Shown: positions 6,254 through 14,197, counted from the stretch's first letter. The stretch is 15,800 nt of DNA from Candidatus Bathyarchaeota archaeon (GCA_026014515.1 JAOZIG010000160.1:1-15800); one strand, 5' to 3'. A program made the numbers and translations. The notes: generated by a model from the letters alone, not told the origin.

Positions 6254-6287
6254 GGTTCACGTATCGTGAAACCTTTCCCTTTCTATT
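6254..6287 (+). terminator. Hairpin plus pyrimidine-rich tract between convergent genes
   Basis: GGTTCACG (6254-6261) pairs with CGTGAAACC (6265-6273) across a TAT loop, with one bulged A. It is followed by CTTTCCCTTTCTATTCT, a T-rich tract suited to archaeal termination on the plus strand. It lies between the wHTH gene and the convergent hydrolase, whose stop codon is at 6288. Confidence 0.45.
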
Positions 6288-7301
6288 CTATAAACTAAAG
6301 TAGTATGTGTCGCCGCGTAGCTCTCTCTTGATCTCGCCTTTGTTGAGCAAGTAAACAAGGTGGGCGTAGGTCTCGGTTGCGGCCATGCGTTTTGTCCAGA
6401 AAGTCATCTCGGGCCATGGTCGACTGTCCCAGTGAACTTTTGAACCAACCTCATAGACGGTCTGTGGGCCGTCTTCTAGTGTGGCTTTCATCTCGTCCAG
6501 TCTGTCTCTGTGATGTCTGTATAGTTGTTCGATTCGGGGTTTAAGGTCGTGGAATACCCATTCATGTCCAGGGAGGATAGTGTCTACGTTTATGTCCTCG
6601 ACTTTATGTAGGCTCGTGAGGTACTCGTTGAGTGGGTCATGATTACGATAGCTGTAGAGTGCTACGTGGCTTGTGATCTTTGGTAGTACGTGGTCTCCGC
6701 TGAATAGTATCCGTTGTGGCTGATTGAGTAGGCAGATGTGTTCGTAGCTGTGTCCGGGTGTCCATATTACCTCTAGCTCAAGGTCTCCGACTTTGATCTT
6801 TTCGCCGTCTTGGAGGTATCTGTCGATGGGCATGGGTTTGACGTCTGATTTGAAGACGTATTGGTGGCGTGTGATGTTGTTCCTGTATTGTTGTCCACCG
6901 AAGAGATCAAGTTCATTGAGTGTGTTCTCGTAGAGGTTCTCCCATTCCTTGACCATCTCTTCTTGGCGTTTCTTGGCTGCGGCTCCTGCCCATATCTCTG
7001 CGCCATATTCTCGGAGGGTCTCAACTAAGCCGATGTGGTCGTTGTGGAGGTGTGTGATGATGACTCGTTCAATGTCCTGTGGCTTGAGGTTGTACTCTGC
7101 TAACTGGTCTTTGAGTCCTTGATAGGCTTCCTCTGTGGGTACTCCCGTGTCTATGAGTGTCTTTGATTCCAGTAGTAGGTAGCTGAATGTCTTGCCCAGT
7201 GGGTTTCTTGACATTGGTATCTTGAGCTGAGCTATGCTGTCGTTGATTTTCTCCGGGTTCACAGAGGCGTTAGAGTACTCATAGCCTTTAAACCCATTCA
7301 C
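6288..7301 (-). CDS. Metallo-beta-lactamase-fold hydrolase with C-terminal winged domain
   Basis: The 337 residues carry a full di-metal site of the glyoxalase II/LACTB2-like group: HLHNDHIG (H84, H86, D88, H89), GHSYEH (H184), SGDHVLP (D203) and LPGHEW (H246). An unusual helical insert (about 108-150) follows the first motif. The C-terminal stretch (about 265-337), with TVYEVGSKVH and an amphipathic region near YAHLVYLLNKGEIKRE, resembles the winged-helix domain (BLACT_WH) found in this group. Known relatives hydrolyse thioesters, lactones or nucleic acids, so the substrate is open. The start is GTG at 7301, with AGGCGGT just upstream; M30 is a possible later start, but the residues before it look like a normal N-terminal extension. 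It is divergent from the GSAM-like gene across 54 bases. Confidence 0.9.
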   Translation of the reverse strand: MNGFKGYEYSNASVNPEKINDSIAQLKIPMSRNPLGKTFSYLLLESKTLIDTGVPTEEAYQGLKDQLAEYNLKPQDIERVIITHLHNDHIGLVETLREYGAEIWAGAAAKKRQEEMVKEWENLYENTLNELDLFGGQQYRNNITRHQYVFKSDVKPMPIDRYLQDGEKIKVGDLELEVIWTPGHSYEHICLLNQPQRILFSGDHVLPKITSHVALYSYRNHDPLNEYLTSLHKVEDINVDTILPGHEWVFHDLKPRIEQLYRHHRDRLDEMKATLEDGPQTVYEVGSKVHWDSRPWPEMTFWTKRMAATETYAHLVYLLNKGEIKRELRGDTYYFSL

Positions 7302-7313
7302 AGGACCGCCTAG

Positions 7314-7320
7314 TTTTAAA
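7314..7320 (+). promoter_or_regulatory. Probable TATA box of the GSAM-like gene
   Basis: TTTTAAA lies 36-42 bases before the GTG at 7356, giving a predicted start site near 7343 and a leader of roughly a dozen bases. The 54-base gap is too short for the same box to serve the hydrolase on the other strand, whose promoter must overlap the plus-strand gene. Confidence 0.35.
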
Positions 7321-7355
7321 CCATTGAACAGGTATTTTCTGGTTAGGCGAACACT

Positions 7356-8654
7356 GTGTCTGATTACAGTAAGAGAACAGAGAAATCAAAGGAATTGTTT
7401 ATGCGGGCGAAGAAGGTGCTTCCCGCTGGTGTAAGTTATGGGATAAGGGCTCTTCCACCATATCCCTTCTATCTTGATCACGCGAAGGGTGTCAAGCTGT
7501 ATGATGCTGATGGTAATGTTTACACTGATTACTGGGTTGGGCACGGTGCACTGATTCTTGGGCACGCCCACGATAATATCATCAAAGCTGTAGAGAAACA
7601 GTTGCCAAATGGTACGCATTTTGGTTTCAGTCATGAGAAAGAGATTAAGCTCGCTGAGCGAATCGTCAAGTATGTTCCATCAGCCGAGATGGTGCGATAC
7701 ACCAGTAGCGGCACAGAGGCAAACATGTATGGTACAAGACTTGCCCGGGCATACACTGGAAGAAACAAGATGCTCAAGATTGAGGGTGGCTGGCATGGAG
7801 GCTATGATAGTCTTCACGCATATGTCAGCAGACCCTACGGACGAGTTGAGTCAGCTGGGTTAAACCCAAAAGTCACTGAGGACACCATGGCTGTACCATA
7901 TAACGACCTAGAAGCAGCGACAAAGATCGCGAAAAAAGAGAAACCAGCATGCATAGTAATGGAGCCCGTGATGGGTGCGGCAGGATTCCTTACACCAGAA
8001 CCGGGTTACTTGGAGGGAATGCGTGAACTCTGCACTGAGGTTGGTGCTTTGTTGATTTTTGATGAGGTTATCACTGGGTTCAGGCTGGGAATGGGTGGAG
8101 CACAGGGATACTATGGTGTAACACCGGACCTTACCATCATGGGTAAGGTGATTGGAGGCGGGTTCCCAGTAGGTGCCTTCTGTGGACCAGAGGAGATCAT
8201 GGAGCTTATTGATCACAACAAGTATCCCGACCCTGAGAAGCGAAGCGCGCATGGGGGTACGTTTACAGGTAACCCGATTACCATGGTTGCTGGCTGTGCA
8301 ACAGTTGATACCTTGAAGGATGGCGTGGTTCACAAGCATATTGATGCTCTAGGAGAGAAGATGCGTAGCGGACTCCAAGACATATTTGATGCAGCTAAAT
8401 ATCCAGCATCAGTGACGGGTGTTGGAAGTACCTTTGGTATTCATTTCCAGAAAGAGAAACCAAAGAGCGCTGGAGACACCGCGAAGAATGATATTGAGAT
8501 GACCAAGGCATACTTCAGGTATATGCTTGAACGAAACATCGTCTACTTAAGCCCAACGGTGAGTCACAGCTGGATAAGCAGCCCCCACACAAAGGAAGAC
8601 GTAGAGGAATATCTGCGAGTCACTGAGGAGTTCATGAAGAGCTACAAGGCTTAG
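7356..8654 (+). CDS. Class III PLP aminotransferase, glutamate-1-semialdehyde aminomutase-like
   Basis: This 432-residue enzyme belongs to the PLP fold-type I, class III group closest to glutamate-1-semialdehyde 2,1-aminomutase (HemL). Visible features are SSGTEANMYGTRLARAYTGR (117-136), WHGGYDSL (146-153), the cofactor-contacting Asp in FDEVITGFR (D236), GVTPDLTIMGKVIGGGFPVGA with the Schiff-base lysine K264, and HGGTFTGNP (299-307). True HemL supplies 5-aminolevulinate for tetrapyrroles; many archaeal relatives act on other amino acids, and no other heme gene is here, so hemL is not assigned. The start is GTG at 7356; later Met residues would remove conserved N-terminal sequence. Its stop overlaps the stop of the next, convergent aminotransferase (TTAG at 8651-8654). 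Confidence 0.9.
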   Translation: MSDYSKRTEKSKELFMRAKKVLPAGVSYGIRALPPYPFYLDHAKGVKLYDADGNVYTDYWVGHGALILGHAHDNIIKAVEKQLPNGTHFGFSHEKEIKLAERIVKYVPSAEMVRYTSSGTEANMYGTRLARAYTGRNKMLKIEGGWHGGYDSLHAYVSRPYGRVESAGLNPKVTEDTMAVPYNDLEAATKIAKKEKPACIVMEPVMGAAGFLTPEPGYLEGMRELCTEVGALLIFDEVITGFRLGMGGAQGYYGVTPDLTIMGKVIGGGFPVGAFCGPEEIMELIDHNKYPDPEKRSAHGGTFTGNPITMVAGCATVDTLKDGVVHKHIDALGEKMRSGLQDIFDAAKYPASVTGVGSTFGIHFQKEKPKSAGDTAKNDIEMTKAYFRYMLERNIVYLSPTVSHSWISSPHTKEDVEEYLRVTEEFMKSYKA

Positions 8655-9976
8655 CCCGTTGTAGCCTTCATAGACTCATCAAGAACCTCAACCGCTGTAT
8701 CGACTTGCTCTGGTGTAATAATTAATGGTGGAGCAACACGAATCGCTCTGCCACCATAACTACCCATATTCAAGATAAACAATCCACGCTTGAACGCCTC
8801 TCTACAAATCAAGCCCGCTAACTCAGGTGCAGGCGTCTTAGCATCACGGTCCTTAACAATCTCTACTCCAAGGAGGAAACCAAGACCACGAATATCACCA
8901 ATACAACTCTGAGTATCCATTAACTCTACGAGTCGTTTCTTCATATATGCCCCAGTCTTCTCTGAGTTCTCGCAGAGTTTCTCGTCCTTGATTACATCTA
9001 TGGTTGCATGTGCTGCAGCTACTCCCAGTGGTGTCGCGCTGAAACTCTGTGCATGTATCGGAATAGGCTCAGGATCAGTAGACTCCAATAGGGTTCTTGG
9101 TAAGACACAGGCACTGATGGGAACTCCACTTGCCATAGCTTTCCCAAGCAACACAATGTCTCCTTGGACGCCCCAGTGCTCCATAGACATCCATTTACCT
9201 GTACGCCCAAAGGCTGTCTGAACCTCATCAACTACCAACAGCATACCGTGCTCGTCACAGATACTCCTGAGTCGCTGATGCCATCCGGGTGGAGGTATAT
9301 GCCAACCAGCATCACCCTGAATCGGCTCAACGAAGACAGCGGCTGTCTCATCGGGTACAACATAGCTCTTGAAGACAACATCCTCAAGGTAATCGAGACA
9401 AGCGAAGCCGCATGAGTCTGGCTCCTTCTTGAATGGGCACCGGTAGCATGCTGCGTATGGCACGTGGTGTATCTCTGGGATAAGTGGTCCATAGTGGCGC
9501 TTCATTGAGGGATCGTAGCCGCTGAGACTGATGCCTCCCATACTTGATCCATGATAGCTGCCTGTGAAGCTGATTATTCCCGGTCTGCCAGTGATTCTTC
9601 TCGCTGCCTTGATAGCGAAATCATTCACCATACTACCCGATTGGCTCCAAAATATCTGACAAGGAGATAAACCGGTTAGGTATCCGAGGCGGTCTTGTAG
9701 CCTGTACATCTCAAGGTTCTGCCAGTGGAAACCATGGTCAAGCTGGTCTCTGATGGCTTTGACTACTCTCGGGTGCCGGTGTCCAGTGTTGGCGACACAT
9801 CTACCGGAGACCAAGTCTATGAACACGTTTCCATCAGGGTCCTTAATATAGATACCCTCAGCTTGTTCAACTAGCGGAGAACCATAATCAGCGTCAGATA
9901 AACCAGCGTCATGAAGAGCCTCTGAGACCTTTGGTCCCGGTGGACCAGCTACTATCTTTGGACCAGATTGTTTCAA
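8651..9976 (-). CDS. Class III PLP aminotransferase, GABA/ornithine aminotransferase or amino-acid racemase type
   Basis: The 441 residues match class III aminotransferases of the 4-aminobutyrate/acetylornithine group, which in Thermococcales includes broad-specificity amino-acid racemases. Seen are DPDGNVFIDLVSGRCVANTGH (46-66), the PLP phosphate region SQSGSMVNDFAIKAAR, YHGSSMG (141-147), the cofactor Asp in VVDEVQTAFGRTG (D250), and Schiff-base K279 in LLGKAMASGVP. A Cys cluster, C177, C180, C189 and C193, lies in an insert; a similar CYRCPF segment is recalled from related archaeal enzymes. The start is TTG at 9976, and the frame runs upstream to a stop with no ATG or GTG. A TATA-like element lies about 31 bases ahead, so the mRNA may be leaderless. 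The substrate, and racemase versus transaminase activity, cannot be decided. Confidence 0.9.
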   Translation of the reverse strand: MKQSGPKIVAGPPGPKVSEALHDAGLSDADYGSPLVEQAEGIYIKDPDGNVFIDLVSGRCVANTGHRHPRVVKAIRDQLDHGFHWQNLEMYRLQDRLGYLTGLSPCQIFWSQSGSMVNDFAIKAARRITGRPGIISFTGSYHGSSMGGISLSGYDPSMKRHYGPLIPEIHHVPYAACYRCPFKKEPDSCGFACLDYLEDVVFKSYVVPDETAAVFVEPIQGDAGWHIPPPGWHQRLRSICDEHGMLLVVDEVQTAFGRTGKWMSMEHWGVQGDIVLLGKAMASGVPISACVLPRTLLESTDPEPIPIHAQSFSATPLGVAAAHATIDVIKDEKLCENSEKTGAYMKKRLVELMDTQSCIGDIRGLGFLLGVEIVKDRDAKTPAPELAGLICREAFKRGLFILNMGSYGGRAIRVAPPLIITPEQVDTAVEVLDESMKATTG

Positions 9977-10006
9977 TTTATAACATCTGATCTGGGCGAG
10001 TTGGGG

Positions 10007-10018
10007 CTTTAAGCTTTA
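10007..10018. promoter_or_regulatory. Divergent TATA elements between aminotransferase and tpiA
   Basis: CTTTAAGCTTTA reads as TATA-like TTTAA on the plus strand and as TAAAGCTTAAAG on the minus strand. It lies about 31 bases before the minus-strand TTG at 9976 and 42-62 bases before the possible tpiA starts, so one small element could place both promoters in the 83-base gap. Confidence 0.35.
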
Positions 10019-10059
10019 GCAACGCGCAAACCGTTAATACGTGGCGTCCCATTTCCCAT

Positions 10060-10758
10060 GTGTTTAAGATGTCCGTAGTAATAGTGGATTACCCGATTAT
10101 ACTTCTCAACCTCAAGACCTATGAGCAGTCCATGGGTCAGAAAGCAATAGATTTCGCCAGAATAGCGGAACGGGTCAACGAGAAGACTGGAATAAGTATC
10201 GCAGTAGCGCCTCAGATAATTGATATAGCGGCTGTAACGGTTTCAAGTGAGACCCCCGTATTCTCACAGCACATTGATCCAGTCTACTATGGAAAATACA
10301 CTGGACATGTACTACCCGAAGCAGTAGCAGAAGCAGGTGCATATGGGACCCTACTGAATCACAGTGAATGCCAGATACCATTAGAGCAGATAGAGGCATC
10401 AATCAAACGAGCAAAAGAAGTTGACCTCGTCACCGTTGTATGCGTCGAATCCGTTGATATGGCGAAAAAAGTCGCGTTACTCAACCCAGACGCCATAGCC
10501 ATCGAGCCACCAGAACTAATTGGCTCAGGCATATCCGTTTCAACAGCCCAACCAGAGATAGTCTCTGGAGCCGTTGAAGCAGTTCACACAATAAACCCAG
10601 ACGTCAAAGTACTCTGTGGAGCGGGAATAACAAACGGTGAGGACGCCTCAGCCGCATTGGACTTGGGTGCCAAAGGGATACTCGTAGCAAGTGGAGTGGT
10701 AAAAGCAGAGGACCCGTATAAGGCGCTGCTTGAGCTAGCGCGTGCTATGCAGCGCTGA
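10060..10758 (+). CDS. tpiA: Triose-phosphate isomerase (archaeal short type)
   Basis: It interconverts dihydroxyacetone phosphate and glyceraldehyde-3-phosphate in glycolysis and gluconeogenesis. At 232 residues it is the compact tetrameric archaeal form (bacterial and eukaryotic forms are near 250). Catalytic residues are present: N17 and K19 in LLNLKTYE, H101 in GTLLNHSE, and E149 in AIEPPELIG. Other family blocks are APQIIDI, QHIDPVYYGKYTGHVLPEA, VKVLCGAGI and ASGVVKAEDP. The longest reading begins with GTG at 10060; ATG at 10069 (MSVVIVDYPIILL) fits related N-termini better and is preferred. No ribosome site is seen. The last 14 bases overlap the convergent sugar-phosphate mutase gene. 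Confidence 0.95.
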   Translation: MFKMSVVIVDYPIILLNLKTYEQSMGQKAIDFARIAERVNEKTGISIAVAPQIIDIAAVTVSSETPVFSQHIDPVYYGKYTGHVLPEAVAEAGAYGTLLNHSECQIPLEQIEASIKRAKEVDLVTVVCVESVDMAKKVALLNPDAIAIEPPELIGSGISVSTAQPEIVSGAVEAVHTINPDVKVLCGAGITNGEDASAALDLGAKGILVASGVVKAEDPYKALLELARAMQR

Positions 10759-12109
10759 GCTCATCAACTACCTTTTTCACGAGTTCCTTGTGTTTGGTGA
10801 TTAATTCTTTTACCCGTTCGGGGCTGCTGGACTCTGCGTATATCCTGAATATGGGCTCTGTGCCGCTTGGTCTAAAGAGAACCCAGCTGTCATCCTCGTA
10901 AACAATCTTCACACCGTCCATGGTGTTGATTTCTGGTGCCTCAACCTGTTCCGCTAACCGCTTCAGGGCTTCTTCTTTGAGTAGGTTTGGGCACGGGGTC
11001 TTATCCTTGTCTTTACATAGATGCGGCTGTTCACCGATTAACTCGCTGAGTGTCTTACCTCTTTTCACCATATAATGGAGCATCAAAGCCAAAGCGACGC
11101 ATCCATCACGCACAGGCAAGAAAGGACCATACATGATACCACCATTCTCCTCGCCTCCAAGCTTGTAGCCGTTATCAATCATGGCTCTACTAACAATGAC
11201 GCTGCCAACTTTGGTCCAGTGTATCTTTGAGCCATACTTGGCTACAACCTTCTCAAGACTAGGTGAACTGCTCACAGGGGTAACAATGGTCTCACCGGGG
11301 CACTCTTTCAGGAACTCTTGGGCTACGAGGCTCAGGGACTTGTCTCCCCAAACTGCTTCAGCGTGTTCATCAATGATTATTGATCTGTCCCCATCACCAT
11401 CAAACCCGATGCCAATGTCTGAACCTGTTGCCTTGATGAGTTCTTTAAGGTCTACAAGGTTCTCTGGTGTAGGTTCTGAGCCTCTCCCTGGGAAGGCTCC
11501 ATCGATCTCTGAGTTCAGTGTATAGACTTTGCATCCTAGTTTACTAGCAAGTAATGGAGCGGTTAGTGTTGCTGCTCCGTTTCCTAGGTCCAGTGCTACC
11601 TTGAAGCCCTTCGCCATTATCCCAGCATAATCAAATGCTTCCTTGACGGCATCAGTGTACTCCTCGACATAGTCATGATACGAGACCTTGCCAACCCTGT
11701 CCCAGCTACAAGGTGCTGGACCACCCTTATCGATTAGAGTCTCAATCTCTGCTTCGAGGCTTTTGGGTATCTCTACGCCGTCATGGTACATGATCTTGAC
11801 GCCGTTGAACTGGGGTGGATTGTGGCTGGCTGTCACCATTATCCCGCCTTCAAGACTGCTTCTGCTGATCATATACTGTAATGCGGGTGTGGTGATTACA
11901 CCAAAGTCATGAACATCACAGCCCACACTAAGCAAGGCACTGACCACCGCGTCCCTGAACATGGGGCTAGTGGTTCGCCCATCGCGTCCAACAGCTATCT
12001 TTTTACCAAGTAAGCTTCCCGCTGAAGCTGTTATAGTAGACACAAACTCAAGGGTAAAGTCCTTGTTTGCTTCTCCCCTTATGCCGTTGGAGCCGAAGTA
12101 TTTCCCCAC
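10745..12109 (-). CDS. Phosphomannomutase/phosphoglucosamine mutase family enzyme
   Basis: This alpha-D-phosphohexomutase moves phosphate between C6 and C1 of a hexose or hexosamine. All four domains are visible in 454 residues: the N-terminal GKYFGSNGIRGEA, the phosphoserine loop VTASHNPPQFNGVKI (S95), the metal loop FDGDGDRS (D237, D239, D241), the sugar loop GGEENGGIMYG (E320, N322), and the phosphate-binding RPSGTEPIFRIYAES near the C-terminus. Archaeal GlmM and ManB share these motifs, so the substrate is uncertain; the upstream GMPP-like gene favours mannose-1-phosphate, but glucosamine-1-phosphate remains possible. The start is GTG at 12109, overlapping the upstream stop by one base (TAGTG), with GGTGAT three bases before it, so translation is coupled. 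It overlaps tpiA by 14 bases at the 3' end. Confidence 0.93.
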   Translation of the reverse strand: MGKYFGSNGIRGEANKDFTLEFVSTITASAGSLLGKKIAVGRDGRTTSPMFRDAVVSALLSVGCDVHDFGVITTPALQYMISRSSLEGGIMVTASHNPPQFNGVKIMYHDGVEIPKSLEAEIETLIDKGGPAPCSWDRVGKVSYHDYVEEYTDAVKEAFDYAGIMAKGFKVALDLGNGAATLTAPLLASKLGCKVYTLNSEIDGAFPGRGSEPTPENLVDLKELIKATGSDIGIGFDGDGDRSIIIDEHAEAVWGDKSLSLVAQEFLKECPGETIVTPVSSSPSLEKVVAKYGSKIHWTKVGSVIVSRAMIDNGYKLGGEENGGIMYGPFLPVRDGCVALALMLHYMVKRGKTLSELIGEQPHLCKDKDKTPCPNLLKEEALKRLAEQVEAPEINTMDGVKIVYEDDSWVLFRPSGTEPIFRIYAESSSPERVKELITKHKELVKKVVDELSAA

Positions 12110-13200
12110 TACATCACCTGTGTTGGTTTGAGTATGCTCTCTTCGATGGATTTACTTGGGCAGATGCTTACTCCTTCAGTGATGGTAACCCCGTCGCCTA
12201 TCTGTGCAAAGTCTCCTATGAGGCTGCCTGACTCGACTTTGACCCAACGCTCTAGTACACTGTTTTCCCCTAGTATCGCGTTTTTTACGCTGCTGTAGTC
12301 TTCGATTACTGCGCCTGCGAATATGATGCTGTTCTCGATACGGCAACCTTTGCCTATTTGCACATCATCTGCGAGTGATACGTTTGGTCCGATCCTTGAA
12401 TCTGCTCCTATCTTGATGTTTTCACCGAAGTTGCATGGTCCGTTGATGATTGCTGTGGGGTCGATCTCTATTGAGTCGGGTTTGATTACTTTACGTTGTC
12501 TTGCTAATACAGCAGCGTTAGCGTTTAGGTAATCAACTGGCTCTCCTATGTCCATCCAGAAGCCGTGGCTTTCAAAACCATAGAGTTGTTGTTCTTCGGC
12601 TAGTTTGGGGAATACTTCTGTTTCTATTCTTACCTTTCCCCCTTCTGGAATGTAGTCGTATATTTCGGGTTCTAGTATGTAGATTCCAGCGTTGATGAGG
12701 TTGCTAGGAGCTTTTCCGAGCTCTGGTTTCTCTACGAATCTTGTGATTCTTCCTTCCCAGTCTAGCTCCACTGAGCCATACCTGTATGGGTCTTCAACCT
12801 GTGTTAGTGCTACTGTGGCGATTCCGCCCTTCTCTTCATGGTAGTTGATCAATCGCTTGTAGTCGAAATCGGTGAGAAGGTCTCCGTTCATCACCATGAA
12901 CTTCTCCCCATTCATCATGTCTTTTGCCAGTCTAATGGGACCACCTGTACCCATGGGACGCTGCTCCCTTAGATACAGTATTCCTAGGTTATTCTTGGTT
13001 GGTCCAAGGTAACGGACAAGTGCCTCCGCCATATAGTACACCGCCAAGATAACGGTCTCAACACCTGCCTCACTCAATGACTCCAGTGTATAGTCTATGA
13101 GTGGCTTGTTAGCTACTGGGAAAAGTGTTTTTGGTCGGCTACAACTCAAGGGTCTGAGCCTTGTGCCGAACCCTCCTGCTAAGACTAGGGTCTTTAACAA
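12109..13200 (-). CDS. Sugar-1-phosphate nucleotidyltransferase with beta-helix domain, mannose-1-phosphate guanylyltransferase-like
   Basis: It should make an NDP-sugar, probably GDP-mannose, from NTP and sugar-1-phosphate. The Rossmann-like catalytic domain (1 to about 235) has LAGGFGTRLRPLSCSRPKTLFPVANKPLID, with the catalytic Lys in SRPK; GTGGPIRLA (84-92); the metal Asp in MNGDLLTDFD (D107); FVEKPE (155-160); LINAGIYILEP; and FWMDIGEPVDYL. Residues about 246-350 are hexapeptide-like repeats (IGADSRIGPNVSLADDVQIG, IIFAGAVIEDYSSV) of a left-handed beta helix. The SRPK and FVEKP form resembles GMPP more than GlmU or RmlA; no acetyltransferase activity is claimed. The start is TTG at 13200 and matches the invariant N-terminus. 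It overlaps the mutase by one base and lies 47 bases after the shorter nucleotidyltransferase. Confidence 0.92.
   Translation of the reverse strand: MLKTLVLAGGFGTRLRPLSCSRPKTLFPVANKPLIDYTLESLSEAGVETVILAVYYMAEALVRYLGPTKNNLGILYLREQRPMGTGGPIRLAKDMMNGEKFMVMNGDLLTDFDYKRLINYHEEKGGIATVALTQVEDPYRYGSVELDWEGRITRFVEKPELGKAPSNLINAGIYILEPEIYDYIPEGGKVRIETEVFPKLAEEQQLYGFESHGFWMDIGEPVDYLNANAAVLARQRKVIKPDSIEIDPTAIINGPCNFGENIKIGADSRIGPNVSLADDVQIGKGCRIENSIIFAGAVIEDYSSVKNAILGENSVLERWVKVESGSLIGDFAQIGDGVTITEGVSICPSKSIEESILKPTQVM
12113..12118 (-). promoter_or_regulatory. Ribosome binding site fixing the GTG start of the mutase
   Basis: GGTGAT on the minus strand ends three bases before the GTG. In the full archaeal GGAGGTGAT register this gives normal spacing. 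It is embedded in the last codons of the nucleotidyltransferase gene, supporting coupled translation. Confidence 0.55.
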
Positions 13201-13235
13201 TCTAGCTCGCTTGATACGTTTAGGTATAGAATAAG

Positions 13236-13242
13236 AATTTAT
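13236..13242 (-). promoter_or_regulatory. Possible internal TATA box before the GMPP-like gene
   Basis: ATAAATT on the minus strand, in the 47-base gap, lies about 38 bases ahead of the TTG at 13200. It might give the GMPP-like gene and the mutase a promoter of their own inside the gene string. The support is position and composition only. Confidence 0.28.
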
Positions 13243-13247
13243 CGACG

Positions 13248-13997
13248 CTAAAGTAGATAGCCTAGCTCCTCACTGATACGCTCGTTACTGAGTCGCTCGT
13301 ATCGTTCGATGCTTCCCACATCATACCAGAACGCGTTTGTAAGATAAGCCGCTACTTTCTGCTTCTTCTCAACAAGATACTGGACCACGTCACCCATCAG
13401 GTCAAAGCTTGGAAACTGTCCGGCTTCATGAAGCTCCAGCATATCATCAATCACTGAGCCATCCAGCACAAGGATTCCTATGCTTGCACTGGTGTTGAGT
13501 ACTGGTTTCTCTTGGAAGCTCTTTATCCAGTCTCCCTCCACAGTAGCGGTTCCCTCGTTGATCTTTAATCCCGTTGTTAGAGCTACGGTTGCAACTGCGC
13601 CTGTATTATTATGATGCTTGAGCAACTCATTGAGGTTGATGTTACTCACGATATCCCCATAATAGACTACCAACGTGTCTTCGCGTGTGAATGTACCTTC
13701 ATGGTATGCATTCAGTATCGCGTTAGCGCTTCCCTTCCACCCCGGCTTGTCCTGCACATAGGTCATCTTTACGTTGAAGCGTTCTCCATGATCAAAATAG
13801 TTCTCGATCTGCATATACCTGTAACCGACTAGAAGAACCAAGTCATCGATCTTGTGATGCCTGTAGAGCCTGATGATGTACTCCAGTATGGGCTTCTCTT
13901 TGTCCCCGATGGGGACCATACATTTCTGAAGATAGTTAGTGATAGGTCTAAACCGGGTTCCCATACCACCGGCTAAAATAATTCCCTTAACAGCCAC
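13248..13997 (-). CDS. Short sugar-1-phosphate nucleotidyltransferase
   Basis: The 249 residues form a single nucleotidyltransferase domain without the beta-helix of its neighbour. Visible blocks are LAGGMGTRFRPIT, the catalytic Lys in LQKCMVPIGD (K25), VYYGDIVSNI with metal Asp D115, FQEKPVLNTSASIGILVLD (161-179), and FWYDVGSIERYE (223-233). The usual glycine-rich loop after the nucleotide contact is altered to GWKGSANAILNA (86-97). The family covers glucose-1-P thymidylyl- and uridylyltransferases and GMPP; which nucleotide and sugar this one uses is open. It might partner the longer paralog or make a second NDP-sugar. The start is GTG at 13997, two bases after the stop of the small membrane protein, so the two are probably co-translated. 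Confidence 0.9.
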   Translation of the reverse strand: MAVKGIILAGGMGTRFRPITNYLQKCMVPIGDKEKPILEYIIRLYRHHKIDDLVLLVGYRYMQIENYFDHGERFNVKMTYVQDKPGWKGSANAILNAYHEGTFTREDTLVVYYGDIVSNINLNELLKHHNNTGAVATVALTTGLKINEGTATVEGDWIKSFQEKPVLNTSASIGILVLDGSVIDDMLELHEAGQFPSFDLMGDVVQYLVEKKQKVAAYLTNAFWYDVGSIERYERLSNERISEELGYLL

Positions 13998-13999
13998 TG

Positions 14000-14197
14000 T
14001 TATTCATCCCGCGAAGCCAGTAGGAAGACTCCAACCACGGCGGTTACCACTCCTAGGAGCTTGATTACCGCTGGGCTTACCGGGTCAGGTACTGTGTTGC
14101 TTGCGTTGATGAACATTAATAGTCCAGTTGCTAGGAAGATGAATCCAGCTAGAACTGATGTGAATCCTGTTAGATCGAGTTTAGGGAGGTCAACCAT
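14000..14197 (-). CDS. Small two-helix membrane protein
   Basis: This 65-residue protein matches nothing recognised. It has a short polar N-terminus, a first hydrophobic helix at about 12-31 (FTSVLAGFIFLATGLLMFIN), a Pro-rich turn (TVPDPVSPAV), and a second helix at about 44-62 ending in a charged ASRDE tail, a helical hairpin. The ATG at 14197 is preceded by GGTGA six bases away, and the next gene starts two bases after its stop. Both support a real, translated gene. A TATA-like CATTATAC at 14218-14225 could also start transcription here. Position between top6A and sugar-nucleotide genes suggests a link to the envelope pathway, but that is a guess. Confidence 0.75.
   Translation of the reverse strand: MVDLPKLDLTGFTSVLAGFIFLATGLLMFINASNTVPDPVSPAVIKLLGVVTAVVGVFLLASRDE

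Noticed and set aside
7908..8339. 143-codon open frame antisense to the GSAM-like gene
   Set aside because: It covers the conserved PLP-binding region of a complete enzyme; no independent support.
7356..8654. Calling this gene hemL
   Set aside because: The motifs fit the GSAM-like group broadly, but there is no tetrapyrrole gene nearby and a second class III aminotransferase adjoins it, so a specific name would be over-reach.
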